Part shown: positions 55,742-62,476 of the stretch, in pieces | How positions within the stretch are numbered: position 1 is the stretch's first letter | Layout of the letters: each line of letters opens with the position of its first letter | Origin: Natronosporangium hydrolyticum | GTDB lineage: Bacteria; Actinomycetota; Actinomycetes; Mycobacteriales; Micromonosporaceae | Assembly (NCBI RefSeq): GCF_016925615.1 | Contig: NZ_CP070499.1 | Coordinates: forward strand, 5,332,001-5,396,000 | Length of the DNA: 64,000 nucleotides | Direction: 5' to 3' | Notes under the pieces: model-generated | The model's database searches: none | Told to the model about the DNA's origin: nothing | What the model saw: only the letters and a program-made list of their open reading frames with translations | Program-made: the position numbers and the translations under genes

Positions 55742-56176
55742 CTATCCCAGCGAGCCGAGCCAGCCGGCCAGGGTGGTCATGGCCTCCCCGGCCGCACCCA
55801 GCGCGGTGTCGGACATGCCGATGTAGACCCCGCCGACGACCGCGAGCATGCTGGGCAGCGCCAGCGCGATCCACGGCGTGGCGATGTGGATCGACCGGTC
55901 GCGCATGTCGACCACGATCCAGGTCACCATCACCGCGATGACCACCACCGGCACGCTCACACCGAACAGCCGACCGGTCCCATCTCCAGCGGCGCCGCCG
56001 ATCATCCCGCCGAGCCGGCCGAGCATCTCACCTACCAGCCCGACCCCGGCGATACCGAACCCGGCCACCAGCATCAGGCACACGATCAGCCGCGAGCCCT
56101 GCCACTGGTGGCGCCACATCACGGTCAACGCGACGGACAGCGCGATCACCGCCACCGCCGTACCCGTAAACGTCAT
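55742..56176 (-). CDS. Four-helix membrane protein
   Basis: 144 aa from ATG 56176 with AAGGAGAAG upstream. Four hydrophobic helices are visible: TAVAVIALSVALTVMW, IVCLMLVAGFGIAGVGLVG, SVPVVVIAVMVTWIVV and PWIALALPSMLAVVGGVYIG. It ends GEAMTTLAGWLGSLG. Together with the downstream Spd-like gene it probably forms a membrane assembly for plasmid spread; this is inference from context. Confidence 0.75.
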   Translation of the reverse strand: MTFTGTAVAVIALSVALTVMWRHQWQGSRLIVCLMLVAGFGIAGVGLVGEMLGRLGGMIGGAAGDGTGRLFGVSVPVVVIAVMVTWIVVDMRDRSIHIATPWIALALPSMLAVVGGVYIGMSDTALGAAGEAMTTLAGWLGSLG

Positions 56177-56208
56177 CTCAATCTTCTCCTTCGATCAATG
56201 TCATGGGG

Positions 56209-56244
56209 GATGCCCGGCCGCCGGGGAGCCGGCCGCCGGGCATC
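56209..56244. terminator. Hairpin upstream of the four-helix membrane protein gene
   Basis: A 10-base-pair outer stem (56209-56218 with 56235-56244), extended by five inner pairs after one C.C mismatch, with a GGAG loop. It lies 30 bases past the stop of the 97-aa gene. Confidence 0.7.
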
Positions 56245-56273
56245 ACAGGAAGGGTTGGCCACCACTCGGCCCG

Positions 56274-56567
56274 TCAGCGCACCTCCTCCGGCACGCGGGC
56301 GAACTCTTCGGGCCGCAGGTGCCAGGTCTCCACACGACCGACGCTGCGCCGCTTGGACGCCTGGACGATCTCGGCCTTGACCGCCCACATGCTGTCGGTC
56401 GGCGGCGGATCCGGGTGGAGGAGCCGCACCTCAATGACCCGGATGACCGTCAACGTCTTGAGGAAGATGAGATGGTCACCCGGCCTGGGTGTGTCCGTGC
56501 CGCGGAGGTCGGACACCCGCCCAACGGGCAAGCGCAGATACCTGCCTTGCTCCCTCCGCCGGCTCAT
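56274..56567 (-). CDS. 97-aa protein of unknown function
   Basis: From ATG 56567, overlapping the previous stop (ATGA). It is beta-rich, with a Trp and charged residues (DHLIFLKTLTVIRVIEVRLL, MWAVKAEIVQ, ETWHLRPEEFARV), perhaps an OB-like fold. No family is recognised. Confidence 0.65.
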   Translation of the reverse strand: MSRRREQGRYLRLPVGRVSDLRGTDTPRPGDHLIFLKTLTVIRVIEVRLLHPDPPPTDSMWAVKAEIVQASKRRSVGRVETWHLRPEEFARVPEEVR

Positions 56568-56992
56568 GAGCGCACCGCCATCCACACCACCACCGCCACC
56601 AGGGCGGCGGTCACCGCGCGGGACGGGCGGGCGACCAGCCAAGCGGTGTAGTGGCACACCAGCGTGACCGGCACGGCGATCAGCCGGTACCACCACACCC
56701 CGCACCGGCGGGCCGGCCCTTCCGGGCCGGTCCAGCCGCCCCGGGCGGCGTAGCGGGCCATCGCCGCCAAGGACGCGGGGCGGTGGGCCCACGGCTCCGG
56801 CGGACGAAGCTCGCCCACCAGACGCTGCCAACCACCCCCGCGAACGTCACTGTCGGTAGTGGCTGGCGGTGCGGTTTCAACCGCGCTATTCTCGCGCGCA
56901 CGCGCGCGTGCACGGGGGCGCGTTGGGGCCTCCTCGGCGGGTTCCGCACCCGAAACCGCACTGCGGGATGCGGTATCACTGTCAGTAGTCAC
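56564..56992 (-). CDS. Small membrane protein with basic N-terminus
   Basis: 142 aa from GTG 56992, which shares one base with the previous stop (TAGTG). The first 45 residues are Thr/Ala/Arg-rich (PRARARARENSA); two hydrophobic stretches follow near the C-terminus (LIAVPVTLVCHYTAWLVA and ALVAVVVWMAV). The 5' region carries a GCGC-rich repeat. The function is unknown. Confidence 0.65.
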   Translation of the reverse strand: MTTDSDTASRSAVSGAEPAEEAPTRPRARARARENSAVETAPPATTDSDVRGGGWQRLVGELRPPEPWAHRPASLAAMARYAARGGWTGPEGPARRCGVWWYRLIAVPVTLVCHYTAWLVARPSRAVTAALVAVVVWMAVRS

Positions 56993-57231
56993 TAGCGGGG
57001 TCCTTTCTGTCGGGTGGTGGCCCGGTCAGCGGCCGAGACCAGCGCGTCAACCAACTCGCTGGCGAGCATCTCGGCCTGGTGGGGTGGCAGTTCCTGGATC
57101 GCGGCGCGGGCATACCCGTAGGCCACGCCCAGCCGCTCCGCCGGGGTCTGCGCCCGGCCCATCCGGGTAATCAGCAGTGCGCGGCGCCGCTGCGCGCGGG
57201 TCTGCGCTCGGCTTGGACGGCGTACCGCCAC
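56992..57231 (-). CDS. 79-aa basic helical protein
   Basis: From GTG 57231 with AAGGAGG five bases upstream. It starts VAVRRPSRAQTRAQRRRALL and has a helical core (LGVAYGYARAAIQELPPHQ, LVDALVSAADRATTRQ). A DNA-binding or relay role is possible. Upstream are a hairpin and two TGTCCGGACA palindromes. Confidence 0.65.
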   Translation of the reverse strand: MAVRRPSRAQTRAQRRRALLITRMGRAQTPAERLGVAYGYARAAIQELPPHQAEMLASELVDALVSAADRATTRQKGPR

Positions 57232-57259
57232 TTTGTCCTCCTTCGACTTGGAAAAACCG

Positions 57260-57296
57260 GCGTGGCAGGCTCGCGGCGACTGCGGGCCTGCCACGC
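57260..57296. terminator. Hairpin upstream of the 79-aa gene
   Basis: An 11-base-pair perfect stem (57260-57270 with 57286-57296), extended by one G.T and three more pairs inside. It may end the DUF2637-type gene's transcript or act as an attenuator for the 79-aa gene. Confidence 0.65.
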
Positions 57297-57331
57297 TCAA
57301 GGGGGGTTGGGGTCGGGTGGCCGGGAAAGGT

Positions 57332-57388
57332 CTGTCCGGACAGATCCGCGTTCGCAGACCGTGCCTTGTTCACCCGCATGTCCGGACA
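57332..57388. promoter_or_regulatory. Two TGTCCGGACA palindromes
   Basis: CTGTCCGGACAG at 57332-57343 and TGTCCGGACA at 57379-57388, about 100-150 bases upstream of the 79-aa gene. The core equals the tandem repeat at 48778-48801 before another unit, so a shared operator is likely. Confidence 0.6.
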
Positions 57389-57403
57389 GCTCTGCTCGGG
57401 CGG

Positions 57404-57854
57404 GGGTGAGTCACCCGTGGGTGAGTCAGGCGACCGGCACCGGCGGGGTGTCGCCGCGCGGGTCCGGCGGCGGGGTGAGGCGCCACTGCGCCGCACGGCG
57501 TATGCCGGTGGCCGCGCTGACTCCCCCAACCGCCGCGAGCTGGCGACCCGACGCCTGCCCGCTGGTCGCGTGCCACAACCACGCCATGCGGGTGTCGCTG
57601 TCGTCGCTAACCGTCTTGGCCTGCGCGAGCAGTGAGTCAGTGACTTCCGGGTCGCCGCTGGCGGCGGGCTGGGGTCGCCGCTGGCGCCGCGCCGATGCCT
57701 TCCCCGCCGGTGCGTCACCGGGCGGGATAGCGTGCGGCGGTGATTGGCCGGGCTCTGGTGACTCACCAGAGGTCGGGTGGCTCATCCACTCGTCCGGCAC
57801 GTACAGCGGTGACTCACCCACCGGCGGCGCATCCGGCATCGACGGTGACTCATC
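57404..57854. repeat. Cluster of six TGASTCA motifs, some in longer palindromes
   Basis: TGAGTCA or TGACTCA occurs at 57407-57413, 57422-57428, 57633-57639, 57759-57765, 57810-57816 and 57846-57852. Three copies extend to palindromes GGTGA-S-TCACC; the longest is 19 bases (57753-57771). They lie at the 3' end of the DUF2637-type gene and just past it. Two of them encode a GESP peptide, but not all. They could be translocase (clt-type) or replication sites. Confidence 0.6.
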
Positions 57855-58646
57855 CGTTGCGGTGTCGACTGGGGCGGTCACAGCCGGCGCAAGCCGTGCG
57901 GCCCACCCGGCGTAGTCGGCCCGGCCGGCTAGCTCAGCAGCGATCCGGTCAAGGTCCAGGGTCGACACGGCGATCTCGGCCATGCGGGGGTCGGCCTGCT
58001 CAGCCCGAATCGCCGCCCCAACCGCGGCCGCGATCGCCGGGCGGCGCCGCTCGGCTCGTAGCTCCAACTCCGCAGCCCGCAGCGACTCGTACAGCCCGAG
58101 GCCACGCTCACGGGCCAGCTCGGCGGCCCGTGCGGTCAGCAGCGGGCGGCGCAGCCGCCGCCACCAGCCGTAAGCCGGGGCGATTTGGGCGAGCTGCCCG
58201 GCGGCACGCATCGCGTCGCGGCGCCGCATCGCCATGTGCGCCATCGACAGCAGGTAGGCCGCTACCGACAGGCCGCCGAACGCGGCGACCACGTACGGGT
58301 CTCCCCAGTGGCCGACCACGATTACGCCGGTCGCCAGCACCGCCACCGCCGCCGAGAACACCCGCAGTACAACCGCCCGCTCACCAAGCCGCATCCGGTG
58401 GTCAGCCATGACCGCCAGCACCACAGCCAGCAGCTCCAAAGTCAGCGCGAACGGCGCCACCGCACCGATCCGCCACCCCACGTGCAGGTCATCCGACCAC
58501 GGCAGTTTCTTCAGCGCCACCCACGTCTGGCCTATCACCGCGGCCGCCGCGGCCGTGGCGTAGAACGTGAACGCCAACCGGTGTATCGCTTCGGTCGACA
58601 GTGTGCCGGCCGCCGCCGCACCCTGCGTTGTGCTCTCCTCTGTCAT
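57426..58646 (-). CDS. DUF2637-type membrane protein with long cytoplasmic tail
   Basis: 406 aa; ATG 58646 follows GGGAGGTGA. Four transmembrane helices in the first 150 residues (AFTFYATAAAAAVIGQTWVA, VAPFALTLELLAVVLAVMA, VFSAAVAVLATGVIVVG, GLSVAAYLLSMAHMA) are typical of DUF2637 proteins of actinomycete elements. The tail has charged helices, a Pro/Gly linker with GESP repeats, and an HTH-like end (TSGQASGRQLAAVGGVSAAT). A membrane-based DNA or regulatory role is likely for the class, but no function is proven. Confidence 0.8.
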   Translation of the reverse strand: MTEESTTQGAAAAGTLSTEAIHRLAFTFYATAAAAAVIGQTWVALKKLPWSDDLHVGWRIGAVAPFALTLELLAVVLAVMADHRMRLGERAVVLRVFSAAVAVLATGVIVVGHWGDPYVVAAFGGLSVAAYLLSMAHMAMRRRDAMRAAGQLAQIAPAYGWWRRLRRPLLTARAAELARERGLGLYESLRAAELELRAERRRPAIAAAVGAAIRAEQADPRMAEIAVSTLDLDRIAAELAGRADYAGWAARLAPAVTAPVDTATDESPSMPDAPPVGESPLYVPDEWMSHPTSGESPEPGQSPPHAIPPGDAPAGKASARRQRRPQPAASGDPEVTDSLLAQAKTVSDDSDTRMAWLWHATSGQASGRQLAAVGGVSAATGIRRAAQWRLTPPPDPRGDTPPVPVA

Positions 58647-58660
58647 GTCTCGTCACCTCC

Positions 58661-58679
58661 CGGCGGCAAAGGGCCGCCG
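58661..58679. terminator. Short hairpin upstream of the DUF2637-type gene
   Basis: A 7-base-pair perfect stem (58661-58667 with 58673-58679) with loop AAAGG, between the 84-aa gene and the DUF2637-type gene. Confidence 0.5.
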
Positions 58680-58744
58680 TGTCGTAGCAGGACCAAGACA
58701 CCCGGCCAGGCGGCCGTAGCCGACCCAGCCGGGCGTACCTGGTG

Positions 58745-58999
58745 TCACGCGGCGCGCGCCACCTCGTGCGCGGTCAGATCCCGGTAGGCCACCGGCAGGG
58801 GCAGGTCGGGCCGCCGCCCGGCGGCCGTGGCCGCGTCCAGTTCGGCCACCAGCTCGGCGCCTCGCTCGTACAGCTCGGCGTCGGAGTAGCGGGCCAACTC
58901 CGGGTGCCGCGCGGCCGGCGGCGGCCCGAACTCGGCCATCATCGACCGGGTGGTGGTCCACGACCGGCCGGTCAGCAGCTCGTACAGGGTCTCGATCAC
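58745..58999 (-). CDS. 84-aa protein of unknown function
   Basis: From GTG 58999 (GAGGAG upstream), overlapping the previous stop (GTGA). It is helical and acidic: IETLYELLTGRSWTTTRSMM, DAELYERGAELVAELDAATA. No family is recognised. Confidence 0.65.
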   Translation of the reverse strand: MIETLYELLTGRSWTTTRSMMAEFGPPPAARHPELARYSDAELYERGAELVAELDAATAAGRRPDLPLPVAYRDLTAHEVARAA

Positions 59000-59514
59000 G
59001 TCGCACTCCTCACAGCGGTCAGCAGCAGCACGGCGCCCGTGGCGGCCACCGCCAGCGGCCCGGCGACCAGCCCGGCCAGGTGCCACCAGTCCGGGCGGTC
59101 CAGCCGCAGCCACGGCGCCGGCTCACCCTCGGCCAGCTCGGCCCGCTTGTGGTCCAGGTCCAGGCACGCCCAGCACAGGGGCACCGGGCGGCCGACGGGC
59201 GGGTAAGTCATCACAGCGATCCCACCGGGGCAGATCGCGCACCAACCACCGGCCAGGGCGGCCTGCCGACGGGCCCGCAGCCATACCAGCAGCTCGGCGC
59301 CGACCCGTACAGCCACCCACACCAGCAGCGCGACGCCGCCCACGGTGGCCAGCGGATAGCTATGCTCAGCCAGCCACGCCCGGGTCTCGGTGCGTGGCTG
59401 CTCCAGCTGCTCGGCGAACACCGTGGTCAACACGATCCCCGCCAACCCGACGCCGGCCATCCCCAGCAGGGCAGCGAAGGCGCGGTCCACTGTCTGACTC
59501 GGCTTACTCACCAC
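58996..59514 (-). CDS. Membrane protein with a zinc-ribbon-like loop
   Basis: 172 aa from GTG 59514. Three hydrophobic helices (AALLGMAGVGLAGIVLTTVF, LATVGGVALLVWVAVRVGA, LAGLVAGPLAVAATGAVLLL) flank a cytoplasmic loop with WCAICPGG and LCWACLD, a four-Cys metal site. It overlaps the previous gene by 11 bases and the next by GTGA. The function is unknown. Confidence 0.7.
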   Translation of the reverse strand: MVSKPSQTVDRAFAALLGMAGVGLAGIVLTTVFAEQLEQPRTETRAWLAEHSYPLATVGGVALLVWVAVRVGAELLVWLRARRQAALAGGWCAICPGGIAVMTYPPVGRPVPLCWACLDLDHKRAELAEGEPAPWLRLDRPDWWHLAGLVAGPLAVAATGAVLLLTAVRSAT

Positions 59515-59812
59515 CGCTCACCTCCCACGGCGCTGAGGGGGCCAGCAGGTAGGGCGGCGGGGTGTGCGCCACCAGCGCCCACAGCAGCGCGTCAACCGCC
59601 TGCGGAGGCAGATCGGTGGCCACCCGAGCGCCCGCCCGTACCGACACCAGCGCCAGCTGGGTGCAGTCACCCCGCCGGCTGATCTCCAGGTGCGTACGCG
59701 GGGTCACCGGGATGGTGGTCACCGGAGAGGTTTCCTGCTCCACCACCGCCGGCACCGGGCCAGGGTCGAACGTCGTCGCGGTATCCTGACCGCGACCTGT
59801 ACCAACAGCCAT
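59504..59812 (-). CDS. 102-aa protein of unknown function
   Basis: A soluble protein with a beta-rich middle (THLEISRRGDCTQLALVSVR) and a helical end (AVDALLWALVAHT). It starts the run of coupled genes 59812 to 58745. No family is recognised. Confidence 0.6.
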   Translation of the reverse strand: MAVGTGRGQDTATTFDPGPVPAVVEQETSPVTTIPVTPRTHLEISRRGDCTQLALVSVRAGARVATDLPPQAVDALLWALVAHTPPPYLLAPSAPWEVSGGE

Positions 59813-59834
59813 CTTGTGGCTCCAATCAGGTCAA

Positions 59835-59866
59835 GACGCGCGGCCGGATGCCGCCGGCCGCGCGTC
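59835..59866. terminator. Hairpin after the 65-aa zinc protein gene
   Basis: A perfect 13-base-pair stem (59835-59847 with 59854-59866) with a six-base loop, 12 bases past the stop at 59878 on the minus strand. Confidence 0.75.
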
Positions 59867-59877
59867 GCTTTCGGTTT

Positions 59878-60075
59878 CTAGCCGAGACTTCGCAGGTAAT
59901 CGGCGATCTCCGCCGCCGCCTCCCGCTCCAAACGCAGGCTCAGCCATTCCGCGTAGCAGGGGCGGCCACGGCCACCCGATCGCTCGAACTCGACACCGCG
60001 GCGGCACCGGTACCGGTCGCCGCGCAGATCCGCCGGCCCGCCGCAATGCGGGCACTCCGTCTCCGTGTCCTTCAT
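59878..60075 (-). CDS. 65-aa zinc-ribbon-like protein
   Basis: From ATG 60075 (GAGGAG upstream). It has ECPHCGGPADLRGDRYRC and GRPCYAEW, a four-Cys site, then a helix (LSLRLEREAAAEIADYLRSL). It is the last gene before the hairpin. Confidence 0.65.
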   Translation of the reverse strand: MKDTETECPHCGGPADLRGDRYRCRRGVEFERSGGRGRPCYAEWLSLRLEREAAAEIADYLRSLG

Positions 60076-60084
60076 AAGTGCTCC

Positions 60085-60231
60085 TCACATCAACACCAGG
60101 ACAGCGGCCACCACGACAGCGCCCAGCAACAGCAACGGCGCCAGCCGACGCAGCACACCCAACACCAGCCGGGCCACCAGCACCGCCAGGACCAGGACAC
60201 CGACGACCACCAGCACGTCATCGAGGGCCAT
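60085..60231 (-). CDS. 48-aa two-helix membrane protein
   Basis: From ATG 60231: begins MALDDVLVVVGVLVLAVLVA, then a basic turn and LLLLGAVVVAAVLVLM. Nine bases upstream of the zinc-ribbon gene. Too short for most gene finders. Confidence 0.6.
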   Translation of the reverse strand: MALDDVLVVVGVLVLAVLVARLVLGVLRRLAPLLLLGAVVVAAVLVLM

Positions 60232-60283
60232 CACGCCACCCACCGGATAGCGGACTCTTGCCCGTCAGCCGCACCAACGGCGC

Positions 60284-60580
60284 TCACCGGTCCGCCTCGC
60301 CGACGAACTGGCGGCGCAGCCGGCGGCGTTCCCGCTCCGACATGCCACCCCAGACGCCGTGCCGCTGACCGGTGGCCACCGCCCAGGCCAGGCACTCGGG
60401 CCGAACCTCGCAGCGTTGACAGATCCGCTTCGCGTCCCGCGGAGAGCCGCCAGGGTCAGGGAAGAACGCCTCCGGGTCGGTCTGCGGGCACAACGCCTTC
60501 GACCAGTCCGGCGCCGGGACCACCGGCGCCGGGTCGGCCAGTTCGACCAGCACCGCCGCCAGCTCAGCCTTGGTGGTCAT
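60284..60580 (-). CDS. WhiB-family protein of the element
   Basis: 98 aa from ATG 60580. The cluster cysteines are in ALCPQTDPEAFF and RICQRCEVRPECLAWA; the turn GVWGGMSERERRRLRRQF matches chromosomal WhiBs. The N-terminus (KAELAAVLVELADPAPVVPA) is longer than in the host protein at 38371-38658. WhiB-like genes are common on actinophages and AICEs, where some control transcription of host or element genes. It overlaps the upstream gene by 17 bases. Confidence 0.9.
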   Translation of the reverse strand: MTTKAELAAVLVELADPAPVVPAPDWSKALCPQTDPEAFFPDPGGSPRDAKRICQRCEVRPECLAWAVATGQRHGVWGGMSERERRRLRRQFVGEADR

Positions 60581-60752
60581 CACGGCCGCCACGTTTGGCC
60601 GGGTGCGCTTCGACGTAGACGCGCACCTGGCGGGAGTCTCCACGGTTGGGGTACGGGTTGGACACCTCAACCACCGAAAGCCGCGGCGAGGCAGCCAACG
60701 CCGTCACCGCCGCCTGGCACTCCGCCGGGGTGCCCATAATCCGGACCTTCAT
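60564..60752 (-). CDS. 62-aa protein of unknown function
   Basis: From ATG 60752, which overlaps the previous stop (TGATG); GTG 60755 is also possible. It has an alpha/beta pattern: KVRIMGTPAECQAAVTALAA then SRQVRVYVEAHP. No family is recognised. Confidence 0.6.
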   Translation of the reverse strand: MKVRIMGTPAECQAAVTALAASPRLSVVEVSNPYPNRGDSRQVRVYVEAHPAKRGGRDDHQG

Positions 60753-60904
60753 CACAGACCACCAGCCATCCGCGCCAGCTCGGCGTCCAGGCTGGCCAGC
60801 TCGGCCGCGATCAAGTGCTCCTCGGCCACCAGCGCGGCCAGCTCCGAATCGCTTGGGCCTTCCAGACCCGCCAACGGGTCCAGGTCGAAGTCCACGTAGA
60901 ACAA
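60752..60904 (-). CDS. 50-aa acidic protein
   Basis: From TTG 60904, chosen for GGAGGTGA at ideal spacing; the upstream extension would run through a hairpin. It reads FYVDFDLDPLAGLEGPSDSE then EHLIAAELASLDAELARMAG, an acidic helix. The function is unknown. Confidence 0.55.
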   Translation of the reverse strand: MFYVDFDLDPLAGLEGPSDSELAALVAEEHLIAAELASLDAELARMAGGL

Positions 60905-60929
60905 TTTGGTCACCTCCAGAAATGCCGAA

Positions 60930-60951
60930 AGGCCGGGCGGTCGCCCGGCCT
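60930..60951. terminator. Hairpin downstream of the 87-aa gene
   Basis: A perfect inverted repeat AGGCCGGGCG/CGCCCGGCCT (60930-60939 with 60942-60951), 28 bases past the stop of the 87-aa gene. Confidence 0.7.
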
Positions 60952-60978
60952 CTAGATCCATATGAAAGCGGCGTGCTG

Positions 60979-61242
60979 CTACCTCATCGATGGGTTACGC
61001 TCCGCCAACCGCAGCCGCGCCAGCCATTGCTCCGGCTGCTCATCGACCGTGATCCGCTGCCCGGAGCCCGGACACCGGGTGCGTCCGTCGTCGGCGCGGT
61101 GCGGACGCAGCATCCCGCGCTCCAACAGCCGCCACCGACCACACACCGCACAGGCCACCTGCACAGGCTCACCACGACGCAGGCTCACCCGGCTGGGAAC
61201 CATCCGGCTCGTCCGCAGCGGCGGCCGCCGATTGTGCCGCAT
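60979..61242 (-). CDS. 87-aa zinc-binding protein
   Basis: From ATG 61242 with GGAGGTGA upstream. It has a basic start (RHNRRPPLRTSRM), then CAVCGRWRLL and TRCPGSGQRITV, a CxxC...CxGSG site, and a helix (PEQWLARLRLAER). It is the first gene of the minus-strand array of the element, just downstream of the promoter at 61534-61563. Confidence 0.7.
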   Translation of the reverse strand: MRHNRRPPLRTSRMVPSRVSLRRGEPVQVACAVCGRWRLLERGMLRPHRADDGRTRCPGSGQRITVDEQPEQWLARLRLAERNPSMR

Positions 61243-61627
61243 ATTCACCTCCAAGATCGTGTACGTTCCCCACCCGTCGCCGACGGATCCGGCGGTGACG
61301 GACGGGCAGCGCACACAACGCTGCGGTGCTGCACTCATTGCCTACCCGGGGACCAAGCCTCCGCTCCGGCGTTACACCGGCCTCCCTGCTGATCGGGAGG
61401 TGGGCGTCAACCCAGGCGCGGCACCCGCAGGCGCCGCACGGCAACGTGCCCAACACCTATGAAGTTCGTCAAGGAACAGGACGGCTACGCCCAGCGTTCC
61501 CGCTATGTCCCCTGCAAGGGGGGATTGCGGGTAACCTTAGGCAAGGGGGGCTTGCTATGTCAACCCCCTCTAGCGCAGAGGGTCTAGCGCAAGACGGGGT
61601 AGCCTGCGACGAGATCAGGATGGGACG
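61243..61627. other. Divergent control region between the element array and the cargo genes
   Basis: 385 bases with no convincing gene. It has direct repeats: GCTATGTC at 61502-61509 and 61554-61561, GCAAGGGGGG at 61514-61523 and 61541-61550, and TCTAGCGCA at 61569-61577 and 61583-61591. A minus-strand promoter is at 61534-61563. The repeats look like binding sites for a regulator of both directions. Confidence 0.55.
61534..61563 (-). promoter_or_regulatory. Sigma-70-type promoter for the element array
   Basis: On the minus strand, TTGACA (61563-61558) is followed after 18 bases by TAAGGT (61539-61534). The spacer holds an inverted repeat GCAAG...CTTGC, a possible operator. The first gene start downstream is at 61242. 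Confidence 0.5.
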
Positions 61628-62476
61628 GTGGTCGCGGTGGACCAGGAGATTGACAAGCTGGCGGAACTCGCAGACCCGACGACTCGAGCCAAGGAGGCGG
61701 GAGACCTGCTGGTCCGCCACCAGCAGATCGTTGGGGAGCTGTCGCGCATCCGACGCGAGGCGCTCGAGGAGCTCGCTGCTCAGGGGATGACGCAGACCCA
61801 GATCGCTGAGCTCCTCGGCACCACCCGCGCCCGCATCGGCCAGATTCTCTCCAGCGGCCCTCGCCCGGAGCGGGCGTTGCTTGGGTTCGGCACCCTGACG
61901 GTGGCTCTCGGCGGAAAGATCGAGGGCGACAAGCAGAATCCCGGACCGGTCGTGGCGCAGGAGGACTTCGTCGCCTACGAGAACCTGCGCGACCTCGCCC
62001 AAACGGTGGGCCTGAGCACCAGATACGAAGTGATCTCGGCGGGCGGCGCCCTCAACGTCAACCGCGAAGGGCTGATCGTCATCTGTGGCCCGCGACTCTC
62101 CTCGATGATCGCCCAGATTCTCGCCAGCGATCCGCACCTAGCGTTCGAAGAAGACGACAGTGGCTGGTACCTGGTCGACAAGCAGGCCGGCAGAATCTAC
62201 CGGTCGCCGATAGATGACGGACAGTCGGCCGACTACGCGTACCTCGGTCGCCTCCCCCGGCTTGACGGCCGCGGGAGCTTCCTCTACATCGCCGGCATCC
62301 ACGCCGCCGGTGCCGCGGGCGTCATTCACTACCTCGCCAATAACCTCGCCGACCTGTACCGGGAGGTCAAGAAGCGGCGGTTCTCAACGCTCATCGCCTG
62401 CACCTTCGATCCGAAGACGCGAGAGGTCGAATCCAGCGAGATGCTGACTCCGATCTACCGCCCGGACGGTGCCTGA
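61628..62476 (+). CDS. HTH protein with an uncharacterised C-terminal sensor-like domain
   Basis: 282 aa from GTG 61628 (GTG 61637 is an alternative). A helical start (residues 1-50) leads to a sigma-region-4-like HTH: GMTQTQIAELLGTTRARIGQ (about 53-72). The remaining 200 residues are alpha/beta, with LIVICGPRLSSMIAQILASD, WYLVDKQAGRIYRSPIDD and LYIAGIHAAGAAGVIHYLAN, the pattern of a Rossmann-like ligand or nucleotide domain. I do not recognise the family. The phosphatase gene follows with an 8-base overlap, so the two act together. GC content is lower by eye than in the host genes. Confidence 0.75.
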   Translation: MVAVDQEIDKLAELADPTTRAKEAGDLLVRHQQIVGELSRIRREALEELAAQGMTQTQIAELLGTTRARIGQILSSGPRPERALLGFGTLTVALGGKIEGDKQNPGPVVAQEDFVAYENLRDLAQTVGLSTRYEVISAGGALNVNREGLIVICGPRLSSMIAQILASDPHLAFEEDDSGWYLVDKQAGRIYRSPIDDGQSADYAYLGRLPRLDGRGSFLYIAGIHAAGAAGVIHYLANNLADLYREVKKRRFSTLIACTFDPKTREVESSEMLTPIYRPDGA

